64,000 nucleotides of DNA from Leptospira meyeri (GCF_004368965.1 NZ_SORO01000001.1:2760001-2824000); one strand, 5' to 3'. Positions 8,983 to 17,373 are shown, counted from the first letter of the stretch. Made by a program: numbers and translations. Notes: generated by a model from the sequence alone, not told the origin.

Positions 8983-8998
8983 TATACCAATTGGTCTA
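8983..8998. promoter_or_regulatory. Palindromic operator upstream of the alcohol dehydrogenase
   Basis: The sequence TATACCAATTGGTCTA is a near-perfect palindrome (ACCAATTGGT core) lying 14 bases upstream of the dehydrogenase start codon. It resembles the TAGACC-N4-GGTCTA operators bound by NemR-like TetR regulators that respond to electrophiles and aldehydes. It therefore probably represses the dehydrogenase gene. No regulator gene is adjacent, so the partner protein would be encoded elsewhere. Confidence 0.5.
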
Positions 8999-9026
8999 CT
9001 TAAAGAACATGGATCAAAAGTTACAA

Positions 9027-9854
9027 CTAGAATTGTTTGAGCCAACTGGGAACCTGGGGCAGTTCAGTTTCTTTCCAAGTCCAATCTCCGAGAACAGTAA
9101 CAATTGGTTCTGTAGAATCCAAGGCCAAGGCTAAACCGCGCCCCAAATCTTCCCGTTCTGTTGGGCGATATGGTGTTTCGAATTGTTTTTGAAAGGCTTC
9201 CTTTTCATGTTCCCAAGCATAAGAAAGAAAAAAGTCCATAAACTTTTGATCTGAGTTTTCATATCGACTTTTTAATGTTAGAAGGTCGGGATTATTGGTT
9301 TTTTTCATTGTACGTTGGAGGACAATCGAGATCCCTCGAACACTTTTTGAGAAAAAGGTTCCTGCTCTTACTATTTTTCTTTTTTGGGGATTTTCTAATG
9401 CCCAAAGGTCTCCCTTGTATTTGGCAATTCCCATTGAACCATAAAAAGACAACGTATGACTCAACCAATAAAATGCGGAATAAGCAACTGTAAGGTCTGG
9501 ATTGAAAGTTTGTTCCAACTCCACAAGGGGATAAAAGCTGATTCCTAAAGTATCTTCTATTTGATTGGGTGTACTTTCAATGATGGGAAACCCTACCTCA
9601 CCGAGAGCTGGTGTATAAATGATGGCTTTAAAATTGGGCGGAATGTTATGATTTTGAAGATCCTCTTGGATTTTTTTGGAAAGTCCTGGCGTAGCTGATT
9701 TACCGAATAAAGTAAGATCGGCATTCGACACAGGTTCATTTGTTGTAGTCGATGTTACGATATAGGAAGATGGATCCTTTTCTTTTAGGCAAGTGATGGC
9801 ACTTTGGCCCGCCTCTCCGGAACCTCCAATGACTAAATATTGATTTTGCCTCAT
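9027..9854 (-). CDS. NAD(P)-binding Rossmann-fold (SDR-like) protein
   Basis: This 275-residue protein opens with a nucleotide-binding strand and loop, QYLVIGGSGEAGQSA, of the GxxGxxG type seen in extended short-chain dehydrogenases. The middle has AYSAFYWLSHTLSFYGSMGIAKYKGDLW, in which a Tyr-X3-Lys-like arrangement (KYKGD) could correspond to the SDR active site. I cannot confirm the catalytic triad. The substrate is unknown. It lies upstream of the alcohol dehydrogenase on the same strand (57 bases apart, with a palindrome between), and its start is divergent from the ankyrin gene. Confidence 0.65.
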   Translation of the reverse strand: MRQNQYLVIGGSGEAGQSAITCLKEKDPSSYIVTSTTTNEPVSNADLTLFGKSATPGLSKKIQEDLQNHNIPPNFKAIIYTPALGEVGFPIIESTPNQIEDTLGISFYPLVELEQTFNPDLTVAYSAFYWLSHTLSFYGSMGIAKYKGDLWALENPQKRKIVRAGTFFSKSVRGISIVLQRTMKKTNNPDLLTLKSRYENSDQKFMDFFLSYAWEHEKEAFQKQFETPYRPTEREDLGRGLALALDSTEPIVTVLGDWTWKETELPQVPSWLKQF

Positions 9855-9940
9855 GAATTCCTGCCTGAATGGTTAGAAGATTTGAATTTTCGATTGATCC
9901 GTCAAAACTCTCCTGTTTTATTAATCGGAACAAGCGAAAT

Positions 9941-11581
9941 ATGAAAACGATTTTATCCTGTTCTAATTGTTTTAGCGGTCATTCTGTTTCAACTTCCAAA
10001 TTGGAAGGTAAAAAAGGAAAATATCGCTGTAAAAAATGTTCTGCCTGGAATCATTTTGATTACCGCAAGGACGTTCCTTTGCAATCTTCCGACTCACTCG
10101 TGTTATATGATTTGAATTTTAAGGATTTTATCCCGGATCATAAACTCCAAGGCCAAATTTTTGGTAGATACACCACTGATTTTATTTCGGACTGGTCAAA
10201 CGAAGAACTTGTTTTTCTAAAAGATGAGGATGGAAATGAAAACGATTTGCGTATTTCTATTTCGGGATTACCTGAAATCATCCGATTAAAGAATTTTATT
10301 TTCGATATAACAACAGATTCTCCATCTAAAGCATTAAACGTAATTATCAATCAGAATGTTAATGTTTCACCAGTAAGACTTTCAATCACAGTGGATATTT
10401 TAAATGACCATTCTGTCTCTGGAAAATTGTATTTAGCCATTGCAGATGAGTGGAATACCTTGTTACATGGAAGTTTTACCGCAACTCATATCTACAAAAT
10501 TCAATTTGATGAACACGGAGATTCGGATAAAAAACTCCCAGATTTTATTTCTAATGAACTTGCTACAAAAATCTATGCATTGTCAGGCAATATTTTGTTA
10601 CTTCAAGAATCTTTTTTTCTTTTGGAACAACAAGATAAGGATGAACTTTTAACTTTGGTTATGTACCATTGGCCAGAAAGCCAATCTACAATTTCGGAAG
10701 TTCATTTTAAAGAAGGGAACTTACAGGTTGTATTTCAGCTAACACAGAAAAAACTAAATGAAACATTGATTTTTCTTCTTTCCAACCAAGTTGTACCAAC
10801 GCCAAAACATTGGCGGCTCATTCATGATGTTGTCTGTCATTCTGAAGGAGAACCATTATTTATACCGCTTCTCAAACATAAGTTTCCGGACGGTTATGAA
10901 ATTAATTTGGGTTCTAGTTTAGAATCAAAAAATGATGATAAAACTTTGGATTGGTTAGATTCAGATGATATTTATCTTTTGGATTCATTTGTTCGGACAG
11001 TAGGTTCTCTTGACTATGTCATAAATGATCCGATTCGAAATCCTTTGGGTTTTTCTCTTTTACAAGAGTCTTTTGTCCGAGCTAAATACAAATCCTGTAT
11101 GCGACTTTTGGAGAGAGGTGCAGACCCAAATCAATTGGATGCCAATGGAGAAACTGCAATTTTTAAATTGTGCCAAGATAGTACACTCCGATTGCAAGAA
11201 AAAACTGCTCTAATGGATGAACTGATTCGAAGGGGAGCAAAAGTAAATCTTCAATCTGTCAATGGGATGACTCCTTTGCATTGGTGTTCTGTTTTTGGAG
11301 AACCAAGTTTGGCTAAAAGATTAATCAATGCCGGTATAGATATTCATACTGCAGATAACAGCGGTAGTACGGCCCTTCACGAAGCTTGCAAATTTGGGAA
11401 TTCTGCTGTTCTTGCATTGTTATTGGAATCTGGAGCCAAATCCAATGCAAAAACTTTGGATGAAAAAACAGGAAGGGATCTTGCTTTTGAAAATTTGGAA
11501 ATTGCTGAATTGGAAGGTGATGAAGAGAAAAAGAACAGATGCCAAAGAGTTCTTTCTCTCTTAGATGTTTACGGTGGTTAG
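9941..11581 (+). CDS. Zinc-ribbon and ankyrin-repeat protein
   Basis: I start at the ATG at 9941, because the protein then begins directly with a zinc ribbon (CSNC...CKKC within the first 35 residues); an upstream ATG at 9869 is also possible. The ribbon is of the MJ0042 type, with two CxxC pairs about 20 residues apart. A central region of about 340 residues has no recognised domain. The C-terminal third carries about four ankyrin repeats, with classic phrases such as GMTPLHWCSVFGEPSLAKRL and GSTALHEACKFGNSAVL. It is probably a cytoplasmic protein-binding factor. It ends 4 bases inside the convergent ABA4-like gene. Confidence 0.8.
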   Translation: MKTILSCSNCFSGHSVSTSKLEGKKGKYRCKKCSAWNHFDYRKDVPLQSSDSLVLYDLNFKDFIPDHKLQGQIFGRYTTDFISDWSNEELVFLKDEDGNENDLRISISGLPEIIRLKNFIFDITTDSPSKALNVIINQNVNVSPVRLSITVDILNDHSVSGKLYLAIADEWNTLLHGSFTATHIYKIQFDEHGDSDKKLPDFISNELATKIYALSGNILLLQESFFLLEQQDKDELLTLVMYHWPESQSTISEVHFKEGNLQVVFQLTQKKLNETLIFLLSNQVVPTPKHWRLIHDVVCHSEGEPLFIPLLKHKFPDGYEINLGSSLESKNDDKTLDWLDSDDIYLLDSFVRTVGSLDYVINDPIRNPLGFSLLQESFVRAKYKSCMRLLERGADPNQLDANGETAIFKLCQDSTLRLQEKTALMDELIRRGAKVNLQSVNGMTPLHWCSVFGEPSLAKRLINAGIDIHTADNSGSTALHEACKFGNSAVLALLLESGAKSNAKTLDEKTGRDLAFENLEIAELEGDEEKKNRCQRVLSLLDVYGG

Positions 11582-12015
11582 GTTGTCTTTTTGTTTCTAA
11601 TGAACAAACTATTGACTGCGCGTAGAATCAAATACGAAACAAATCCAGCCGGCCCGAAGTAAAAAGTTAGAGCCAAAATGGGAACAAGAATCCATCGGTT
11701 GATTCCAACTTGTAATCCGTCCTCCACTTCCCAGGTTCCTAAAAACAGATCAAAGGCAAGGTAGTGGATCCAACCTGCCAGTAAAAAGTAGTCATTGGCA
11801 AATAAGGATCGGACCGATTCCAAATTAGAAAAATTCCCTTCCGCTTCTCCACTACCAATTAGGATTGAAAATATATAAACCCCACCCAAAACAAGTCCAG
11901 AAACAAAAACTCGTAAAGGGCGAATCACCTTTGTTTGATTTGGTGAAAGGATTAATACAAGCCATGAAAGAAGTGTGATTCCATTTGCAATTTTAAAAAT
12001 GATGGAAGGGTTCAT
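11578..12015 (-). CDS. ABA4-like (DUF4281) membrane protein
   Basis: This 145-residue protein has four predicted membrane helices and the DUF4281/ABA4 signature GWIHYLAFDLFLGTWE, followed later by LTFYFGPAGFVSYLILR. Plant ABA4 is required for neoxanthin synthesis, while the role of bacterial members is not known. Its start codon overlaps the stop of the preceding membrane-protein gene (12015/12012), so the two are translated together, probably under the TetR-controlled promoter at 12936-12999. Confidence 0.85.
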   Translation of the reverse strand: MNPSIIFKIANGITLLSWLVLILSPNQTKVIRPLRVFVSGLVLGGVYIFSILIGSGEAEGNFSNLESVRSLFANDYFLLAGWIHYLAFDLFLGTWEVEDGLQVGINRWILVPILALTFYFGPAGFVSYLILRAVNSLFIRNKKTT

Positions 12016-12935
12016 ACAATTACTTCCTTGTGAAATTCATTGGACTGGGAACACAATTTGAAACAACAAACGGAAATCATCAAAATACAAAATCCGTAAA
12101 TACTCGTATACAAAGGATTTAAATAAAAGACTGATTCTCCGTTTAATGTTTGGATGACCATTACTACATTCATGACTAAGAATGAAACGCCTGTGAGCCG
12201 GACGAATACTTGGTCTTGATTAGAATTTGTTTTTCCAAGTAAATACGCAGAGAGAAATACGAAGATTTGCATCACGTGCAATCCAAAAAAATGTGGAACT
12301 CTCATATCCCCCAGTTTTTTATCCCAACCAAGGAAAAATAATGAACCACCTGTAATACCTGTGCCGAAGTTATGAGAACCACTTGTTTGAAAAATTCCTT
12401 GTTTCATCGCTTCAAGTTGATCGGGGCGAGGTGAAGTCATAAAAAATCCAATGATCATTCCAAACCCGGCAATGGTTAGTCCCCAAACTAAACTTTCTTT
12501 CACAGCCTTAGGTATAGATTGTTTTCGAAAAATTTGGTAACAAATCCAAAGATGAAAAACCCAAAAGATGGATATACTAGTACCCATAACAGAATAAACA
12601 ACTTGGTTCCAGGTATTTGTAACATTGAAATGACTCATCTCTCCACGTGATGCTTGTAAGGTGATTAGAACAATTTCGATCAGAGCTGTGATGGTTAAAA
12701 CAATTTGAATCTTGCCGTTGTATTTCCAATCTTTTAGAAATCTAACTAAAACCCAAATCGTGGTAAAAGAATACAATCCCAGCGAGAGAGAAAATTTTAG
12801 TGGTTTGATCCAGACATTCGCACCCAAAAGGGTTCTTGTGTCCAAAAATAAGAGGGGAAGGATGGCAACAGTGAGTACTGCCATAGCGATTCCATTCCAA
12901 AAAAGTGGTTGTTTTCTGTAGTCATCGAATTTCAT
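12012..12935 (-). CDS. Conserved polytopic membrane protein of unknown function
   Basis: I choose the ATG at 12935 (MKFDDYRKQPLFW), because the longer frame reads back through the operator region and across the divergent TetR gene. The product of about 307 residues has 8-9 predicted membrane helices. Conserved-looking blocks are ANVWIKPLKFSLSLGLYSF, LQASRGEMSHFNVTNTWN and GDMRVPHFFGLHVMQ, with several His residues at membrane faces that could bind a cofactor or metal. I recognise this as a widespread uncharacterised family but know no function. It is co-translated with the ABA4-like gene and divergent from TetR. Confidence 0.7.
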   Translation of the reverse strand: MKFDDYRKQPLFWNGIAMAVLTVAILPLLFLDTRTLLGANVWIKPLKFSLSLGLYSFTTIWVLVRFLKDWKYNGKIQIVLTITALIEIVLITLQASRGEMSHFNVTNTWNQVVYSVMGTSISIFWVFHLWICYQIFRKQSIPKAVKESLVWGLTIAGFGMIIGFFMTSPRPDQLEAMKQGIFQTSGSHNFGTGITGGSLFFLGWDKKLGDMRVPHFFGLHVMQIFVFLSAYLLGKTNSNQDQVFVRLTGVSFLVMNVVMVIQTLNGESVFYLNPLYTSIYGFCILMISVCCFKLCSQSNEFHKEVIV

Positions 12936-12999
12936 AATGTTTACAGTGTATATATCCATGTAGACTCTGTCAACATTAAAAGTATACACTGTAAACATT
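12936..12999. promoter_or_regulatory. Duplicated TetR-type operator in a divergent promoter
   Basis: AATGTTTACAGTGTATA (12936-12952) and its exact complement TATACACTGTAAACATT (12983-12999) form a 17-bp perfect inverted repeat with a 30-base spacer. Each arm is itself a near-palindrome (TTTACA-N-TGTATA), so there are two operator copies whose centres are 47 bases apart. The element fills almost the whole gap between the starts of the membrane-protein gene (12935) and the TetR gene (13005). It is the likely binding site through which the TetR protein controls itself and its neighbours. Confidence 0.8.
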
Positions 13000-13004
13000 T
13001 TTAT

Positions 13005-13676
13005 ATGAAACGTGCCAAAAAAAAACAAATCCTCCAGAAGCAAAATCCCTCCAGTTCCGCCAAATCGAGTGGGTACCACCATGGAAATCTCAGAGAAATG
13101 GTATTGGAACATTCCAAAAAGGTATTAGAGAACACTGGAGTCTCTTCTTTGAGTTTGAGAGATATTGCGAATGATCTAGGAGTCAGTCATACAGCCCCCT
13201 ACCGCCATTTTCCCAAAAAAATGGATCTCCTTCAGGCACTTGTCACAGAAGGTTTTCGGGAATTAACCGAAGCAATGGAAAGAGCTTGGAACCATTCAGA
13301 AGATCCGTTGGAAAAAGTCAAAATGGCCGGAGTGGAATATATTTCTCTTCTGCTTAAAAATCCAAGAAGGACAGAACTTATGTTTGGTGGTGAGATTTAT
13401 GTTTCAGGAGATCCCCTTTCGGATGATTTGAGAGAATATGGGAAACTTGCTTATTTGGGAATGTTCAAAATTGTGGAGTATGGCCAAAAGTCTTTGAAAT
13501 TAAAAAATTCTGTACCTACGGATACTTTGATGATGAGTTTTTGGAGTGGGGTTCATGGATTTGCCGTGTTGAATGAACGTAAGTGGAAACAAATCAAATC
13601 CAAAGAGGAAGAGGAATCTTTTCGCAAAGAAGTGAATCAAATTTTAGAGATTATGATTGAGGGAACCCGTCTGTAA
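13005..13676 (+). CDS. TetR/AcrR family transcriptional regulator
   Basis: The start at 13005 (MKRAKKKQIL) excludes a spurious 32-residue extension through the operator. The product of about 223 residues has an N-terminal TetR helix-turn-helix (SLSLRDIANDLGVSHTAPYRHFPKKMDLL). A ligand-binding C-terminal domain contains FWSGVHGFAVLNERKW, typical of the WHG-type TetR C-terminal domain. It is divergent from the polytopic membrane protein and ABA4-like genes, and the duplicated palindrome between them is the likely operator. It ends 26 bases inside the convergent GHKL-ATPase gene. Confidence 0.9.
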   Translation: MKRAKKKQILQKQNPSSSAKSSGYHHGNLREMVLEHSKKVLENTGVSSLSLRDIANDLGVSHTAPYRHFPKKMDLLQALVTEGFRELTEAMERAWNHSEDPLEKVKMAGVEYISLLLKNPRRTELMFGGEIYVSGDPLSDDLREYGKLAYLGMFKIVEYGQKSLKLKNSVPTDTLMMSFWSGVHGFAVLNERKWKQIKSKEEEESFRKEVNQILEIMIEGTRL

Positions 13677-14238
13677 AGTAGATGACCCGACTTGTGATGA
13701 TTGCTTCTTTACCTTCTGATTCGAAACTAACTTCCATCTCAACTGGATAATCTTTTAAGACCAAAATTAGACCAATACCAGAACGTTGGCGATCTTTTTC
13801 ATTTGTTTCTAATTTTTCAATATACAAACGTTCTAAGTCTTTTGCAGAAAAAATTTCTTCTAAACTTGCTTCATAAGCTAAAACATTTGATTCGTTGGTT
13901 TTGTTACGAACATACATTTCAAAAGTTTTACCTCTATGGAAAAGGGAAATTTCAATATCGGCTTTTTTGTCGTAAGAATATTTTGCAGCATTTTCTAATA
14001 GTTCATTGAATACTGTAGAGATAGAATTAACGACCTCTGAATTTTTCATATCTATGGATTCGCTAGGAACATTGGGTAAAAAGGAGAATCCGTAAAAATA
14101 TCCAATAAAATCAGAAAGGATTCCAATACGTCGCCAATAGCGCATTAAATCCAAAGGTTTTAAATGGATTTGAAATTTGGAATTGTGCTCTTGGCTGTTG
14201 ATTTGATTTGCAAACTTAAAATTGCCGTATTTTCGCAT
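13651..14238 (-). CDS. GHKL-ATPase regulator of a partner-switching system (slr1658-like)
   Basis: This 195-residue protein has a histidine-kinase-type ATPase domain without a phosphoacceptor domain. The N box is NELLENAAKYS (78-88) and the G box is RSGIGLILVLKDYP (about 152-165). The N-terminal block LMRYWRRIGILSDFIGYFYGF is shared with its paralogue at 16649-17206 (MTTYWRRCGLTANFVAGFYSY). Such proteins act like anti-sigma kinases of the RsbW type, which bind or phosphorylate STAS partners that PP2C phosphatases reset. The STAS-like and PP2C genes lie just upstream. It is about 120 bases shorter than the spacing to PP2C would need for direct coupling, because a damaged small gene sits between. 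Confidence 0.8.
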   Translation of the reverse strand: MRKYGNFKFANQINSQEHNSKFQIHLKPLDLMRYWRRIGILSDFIGYFYGFSFLPNVPSESIDMKNSEVVNSISTVFNELLENAAKYSYDKKADIEISLFHRGKTFEMYVRNKTNESNVLAYEASLEEIFSAKDLERLYIEKLETNEKDRQRSGIGLILVLKDYPVEMEVSFESEGKEAIITSRVIYFTDGFPQS

Positions 14239-14269
14239 AGTCTTAGTTCAACTATGGAATTTAGCCTAT

Positions 14270-14513
14270 TTATTTAAAAGCCGCAAGCGCTTTTTCTGAA
14301 CGTTGTTGCATTAATCGCCGTTCTTCGGGGTTTGTGCTTAATTTGTCAAATTACCAAGGTTTCAATGAGCTCGTCTATCAGGGATTTGGTTGCGTCAGAA
14401 ATGAGGTTTTCCTCAAGCGCCAGTGGGAACTTTCCGCTGAGGAGTAAAATATACCACCGGTCGTATTGTCCGTTCTTATCCTCGTTTACGCATGACCATG
14501 ATGGTAATGTCAT
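14270..14513 (-). pseudogene. Small frameshifted gene (about 80 codons) of unknown function
   Basis: Two adjacent minus-strand frames both look coding. The first ends DELIETLVI and stops at a TGA (14348-14346). The second opens exactly there and runs DKLSTNPEERR...ALAAFK to a TAA at 14272-14270. Removing one T from the ATTTGAC tract at the junction joins them into a continuous helical C-terminus (ETLVIDKLSTNPEERR). The upstream part contains GQYDRWYILLLSGKFPLAL. The start is uncertain; the ATG at 14513 overlaps the end of the PP2C gene by 38 bases. It is either a genuine pseudogene or a base-calling error. I do not recognise the family. Confidence 0.55.
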
Positions 14514-15987
14514 CGTAAACATCCATTCCATCAATGAAGACATAAATGTCATTAAATATAGCATCTAAAATTCCATCAGTTGTTCCAAGTTCTGCATGTT
14601 TTTCTAGAGACTGGATCAATCGATTGGAGCCAAATTGTTCCCTTTGGGGATTTTCTGCTTCTGTTGCACCGTCAGTATACAAAAGAATGATATCTTTTGG
14701 GTGGAGTGGGATTTGTTTTTCGTGAACAAATTCATCAATAGATTCTGTAAGACCAACTAACATACCATTGTCTGCAGTATCGATGATTTCTGTTTTTTTC
14801 GAAGCATAACGATAGACCAAAATGGTTTCGTGTTGTCCTGCCGTTGTAAACACTCCATTTTTATAAGAAAAGAGAGAGAGTGTTAGGTTACGAACATCTT
14901 TCATCCTTACATGGATATTAGAAAACAAAATGGAATTAATTGAACGAAGAGATTCTCTTAAAGAGATGATTTTAGAACGTAACGTGGTAATGAATGCAGA
15001 TTGAGTCATGAGCATCACAACGCCAGAAGCAAGACCATGGCCTGTAACATCTCCGATCCCGATATACACTGTCCCATCTTCATGGTGGACTACATCATAA
15101 TAGTCTCCCCCTACTTCCTTTGCGGCATCCATTCTTGCAGAGATTTCTAATTCTTGAATCTCTTTTAATTCCTCATTGCGCGGGAGTACCATTGCTTGGA
15201 TCTGCCTTGCTACTTCCAATTCCATACCTAGATGCATATTCTCTTCTAGGATGGCTTGTCTTTCCGCATTAAAAATTAAGTCTGCTTGTTCATGAGTAGT
15301 ACGAGAAGTATTTTGGATTGCATATAGTATCAATCCACCAGTAACGATCATATAAAGAAGGATGAGAAAGATTCCCATTGGTACGCCACTGACTAAAAAG
15401 AATGTGCTATTCTCTTCCAAGAAGTTTGGTTTGAGATAAGAAGACAACTCGATGAGTTTTGAATTCAAATCAGACATATCTGGATAGAAGTAAATGGTTA
15501 AGAATGCATACTCTACAATCAGGACAATCACTGCTGAGATGATCGCCTTCGTATTATTGCGTATCGAAGCGAGAGCTATAAGAATAAAGAATACATAGAC
15601 CATTGGGGCCGCATAAACAAGGCTTGGGTTCTTTTGGGCCTGTGCGGTATAACCTATAACGAAAGTTAGTAGGGATATTTCTAAAAAAGAAGATAAAAAT
15701 TTGAAGATATTAAGATATTTACCGGATTTATTTAACGAATAAAGAACAATAAAGTTATAACAAAGAAGAATTAAGATGGAGGAAATTTGGTAATAGAATT
15801 CAACGACAGGGCGGCCAGAAATTAGTCCTAAAGTGGAAAAAATAAAGATCATTCCGAGGAAGAAGAACCGGAACTTCGTTGCGAAAATTTCTGCGCGAAA
15901 TTCGCCTTGGTAAGCAATCTCATTTAGTTGTTTTTTGTAAAAGTTAGAAAGGACGAATCGATTTTCGTTGGAAGGAGATTGCTGCAT
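14476..15987 (-). CDS. Membrane PP2C (SpoIIE-type) serine phosphatase
   Basis: This 503-residue protein has a membrane domain of about six helices (residues 35-225), a short linker coiled coil (about 228-255) and a C-terminal SpoIIE/PP2C phosphatase domain. Phosphatase motifs include MDAAKEVGGDYYDVV, GIGDVTGHGLASGVVMLM and the terminal DDITIMVM, with the metal-binding Asp residues in place. It would dephosphorylate STAS-type anti-anti-sigma partners in response to a membrane or ligand signal. A 300-base gap separates it from the STAS-like gene upstream, and a promoter-like TTGACA element is present in that gap. Confidence 0.88.
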   Translation of the reverse strand: MQQSPSNENRFVLSNFYKKQLNEIAYQGEFRAEIFATKFRFFFLGMIFIFSTLGLISGRPVVEFYYQISSILILLCYNFIVLYSLNKSGKYLNIFKFLSSFLEISLLTFVIGYTAQAQKNPSLVYAAPMVYVFFILIALASIRNNTKAIISAVIVLIVEYAFLTIYFYPDMSDLNSKLIELSSYLKPNFLEENSTFFLVSGVPMGIFLILLYMIVTGGLILYAIQNTSRTTHEQADLIFNAERQAILEENMHLGMELEVARQIQAMVLPRNEELKEIQELEISARMDAAKEVGGDYYDVVHHEDGTVYIGIGDVTGHGLASGVVMLMTQSAFITTLRSKIISLRESLRSINSILFSNIHVRMKDVRNLTLSLFSYKNGVFTTAGQHETILVYRYASKKTEIIDTADNGMLVGLTESIDEFVHEKQIPLHPKDIILLYTDGATEAENPQREQFGSNRLIQSLEKHAELGTTDGILDAIFNDIYVFIDGMDVYDDITIMVMRKRG

Positions 15988-16287
15988 AGAGTAAAAGTTT
16001 CTTTCTTTATATTTCGTTTGGGAGAATGAAGAGAATCATTATTAACTTTATATATTTTGTCAAAATTGCAAATGATTTTTTATATTTTAAAGAGAAGGTA
16101 CCAAGAAGTAACCTTTGCTATTAATGAAATTGATGATAAAGATGGGGTTTGTTTTACAATCCAATTAAAGTGATACTAATAATGAGTGAGCTTACCTATG
16201 AGATTGTATGAAATGTCTCGCCATAATCTCGAATTAAGAAAATAGTCCGAGAGAAATGGGGAGTAGTGATGGGTTAGAATTTGTGGT
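15988..16287. other. 300-base gap without a gene
   Basis: This AT-rich stretch lies between the STAS-like gene (ending at 16288) and the PP2C start (15987). I see no plausible coding frame. The only signal is a minus-strand promoter candidate at 16036-16063, listed separately. The remainder is presumably the trailer of the STAS gene and the leader of the PP2C gene. Confidence 0.6.
16036..16063 (-). promoter_or_regulatory. Promoter candidate for the PP2C gene
   Basis: Read on the minus strand there is a perfect -35 box TTGACA (16063-16058), a 16-base spacer and a -10-like TAATGA (16041-16036). This would start transcription about 40 bases upstream of the PP2C ATG at 15987. It would let the phosphatase be expressed apart from the two upstream genes. 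Confidence 0.4.
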
Positions 16288-16635
16288 TTAGGAAATTTCC
16301 AAAACCACTTGGTCCCAAAGTTTTTTGAAATTGGATAGCGATTTTGACTGCCAAGAAACGTTAAGAGAACCTTGGATTTTGATTTGGCAGGCTGCACTTT
16401 TTCTTGAATCGATAATGAACATGGATAAAGTCGTGATCCCCGAGCTATTAACAAATTGTAAATCTCGAAAGTCTAAGGTTAACAATGATCCTTGGCAAAG
16501 TTTGGCTGCGTCTCTTAAAAAATTTTTTAAGGGCTCATAAGCCGGTAAGTTCTGCAAGCGGATGGAACCTCTGAATTTGACAGTCTTAGTGGCTTCGTCG
16601 TATTGTATATTGTAATCTAAGTCTTTGATTTCCAT
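16288..16635 (-). CDS. STAS-like regulator (slr1659-like)
   Basis: This 115-residue protein looks like an anti-anti-sigma-type STAS domain. It has an early strand pair (KTVKFRGSIRLQNL) and the central block TLDFRDLQFVNSSGITTLSMF, in which Ser64/Ser65 occupy the position phosphorylated in SpoIIAA/RsbV. It sits 13 bases downstream of a GHKL-ATPase gene and upstream of a PP2C phosphatase, the classical partner-switch trio. The target it releases (a sigma factor or another enzyme) is not encoded nearby. Confidence 0.8.
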   Translation of the reverse strand: MEIKDLDYNIQYDEATKTVKFRGSIRLQNLPAYEPLKNFLRDAAKLCQGSLLTLDFRDLQFVNSSGITTLSMFIIDSRKSAACQIKIQGSLNVSWQSKSLSNFKKLWDQVVLEIS

Positions 16636-16648
16636 GAAGCTTCGCCTA

Positions 16649-17206
16649 TTATATCTCTTCTACGTTTATAATTGCTCTTACTATGATTTCATGAGTATCG
16701 GCATCGATCTCAGTGAAACTATAACCAAATCGGACGCTGTAGTCTTTTAACATCATGAGAAGTCCTAGGCCTGAATTGGTATCACCATCTTCTTTGGTTT
16801 CGAGTGTAGAAAAATACATCTCCTCCACGTTTTCTGACAAGAGTTTGGTCACAAAAAGCTCAAAACTATCTCGTAAGGTTTTTGACGCTACATTTAAAAC
16901 ATCAATCCTTAAAAGATTTCCATATTGTTTCAATTCGACATTGATTTCACCATCCCTCGCTTTTGAGAATTTAGAGGCATTCTCCAAAAGTTCGTTTATG
17001 ATCGTAGAAAGAGAGTTTGCCTTGGTTTCACTTGCTTCGTAACAATAGGAATAAAATCCTGCTACAAAGTTTGCGGTGAGTCCGCACCTTCTCCAATAAG
17101 TTGTCATATCAATTGGTTGGAAAATCAATCGAAGTTGGCCATCGGCAGGCAAATTTTCTGGAATGGTGTGATAATCTCCGATAATGGTGGGTGTCTTTTG
17201 ATTCAA
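16649..17206 (-). CDS. GHKL-ATPase regulator of a partner-switching system (slr1658-like)
   Basis: This 185-residue protein is a paralogue of the one at 13651-14238. Its ATP-binding N box is NELLENASKFS (71-81) and its G box is NSGLGLLMMLKDY (144-156). The N-terminal MTTYWRRCGLTANFVAGFYSY segment is shared with the paralogue. No His phosphoacceptor domain or membrane helix is present. It probably binds or phosphorylates the STAS-like protein encoded 13 bases downstream. Having two such ATPases around one STAS and one phosphatase suggests two outputs or a two-step switch. Confidence 0.82.
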   Translation of the reverse strand: MNQKTPTIIGDYHTIPENLPADGQLRLIFQPIDMTTYWRRCGLTANFVAGFYSYCYEASETKANSLSTIINELLENASKFSKARDGEINVELKQYGNLLRIDVLNVASKTLRDSFELFVTKLLSENVEEMYFSTLETKEDGDTNSGLGLLMMLKDYSVRFGYSFTEIDADTHEIIVRAIINVEEI

Positions 17207-17373
17207 ATTTGCCTCCCTTTATTTTTGGTAGATATGTGTCTCTAAATTGGCCACGAATTTCACACGATTGTACAAGACCCTCTAGCCCCGTTTGAGATGA
17301 GTCCGTTTGCCGTATGGAGACATCTCATGTGCGTATAGGTTTTTGCTAAAAATAGATACGCGCCCGAAGTGGT

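Noticed and set aside
16176..16454. A minus-strand 92-codon frame overlapping the STAS-like gene
   Set aside because: It overlaps the STAS-like protein in another frame and has no domain; only the STAS frame fits the operon.
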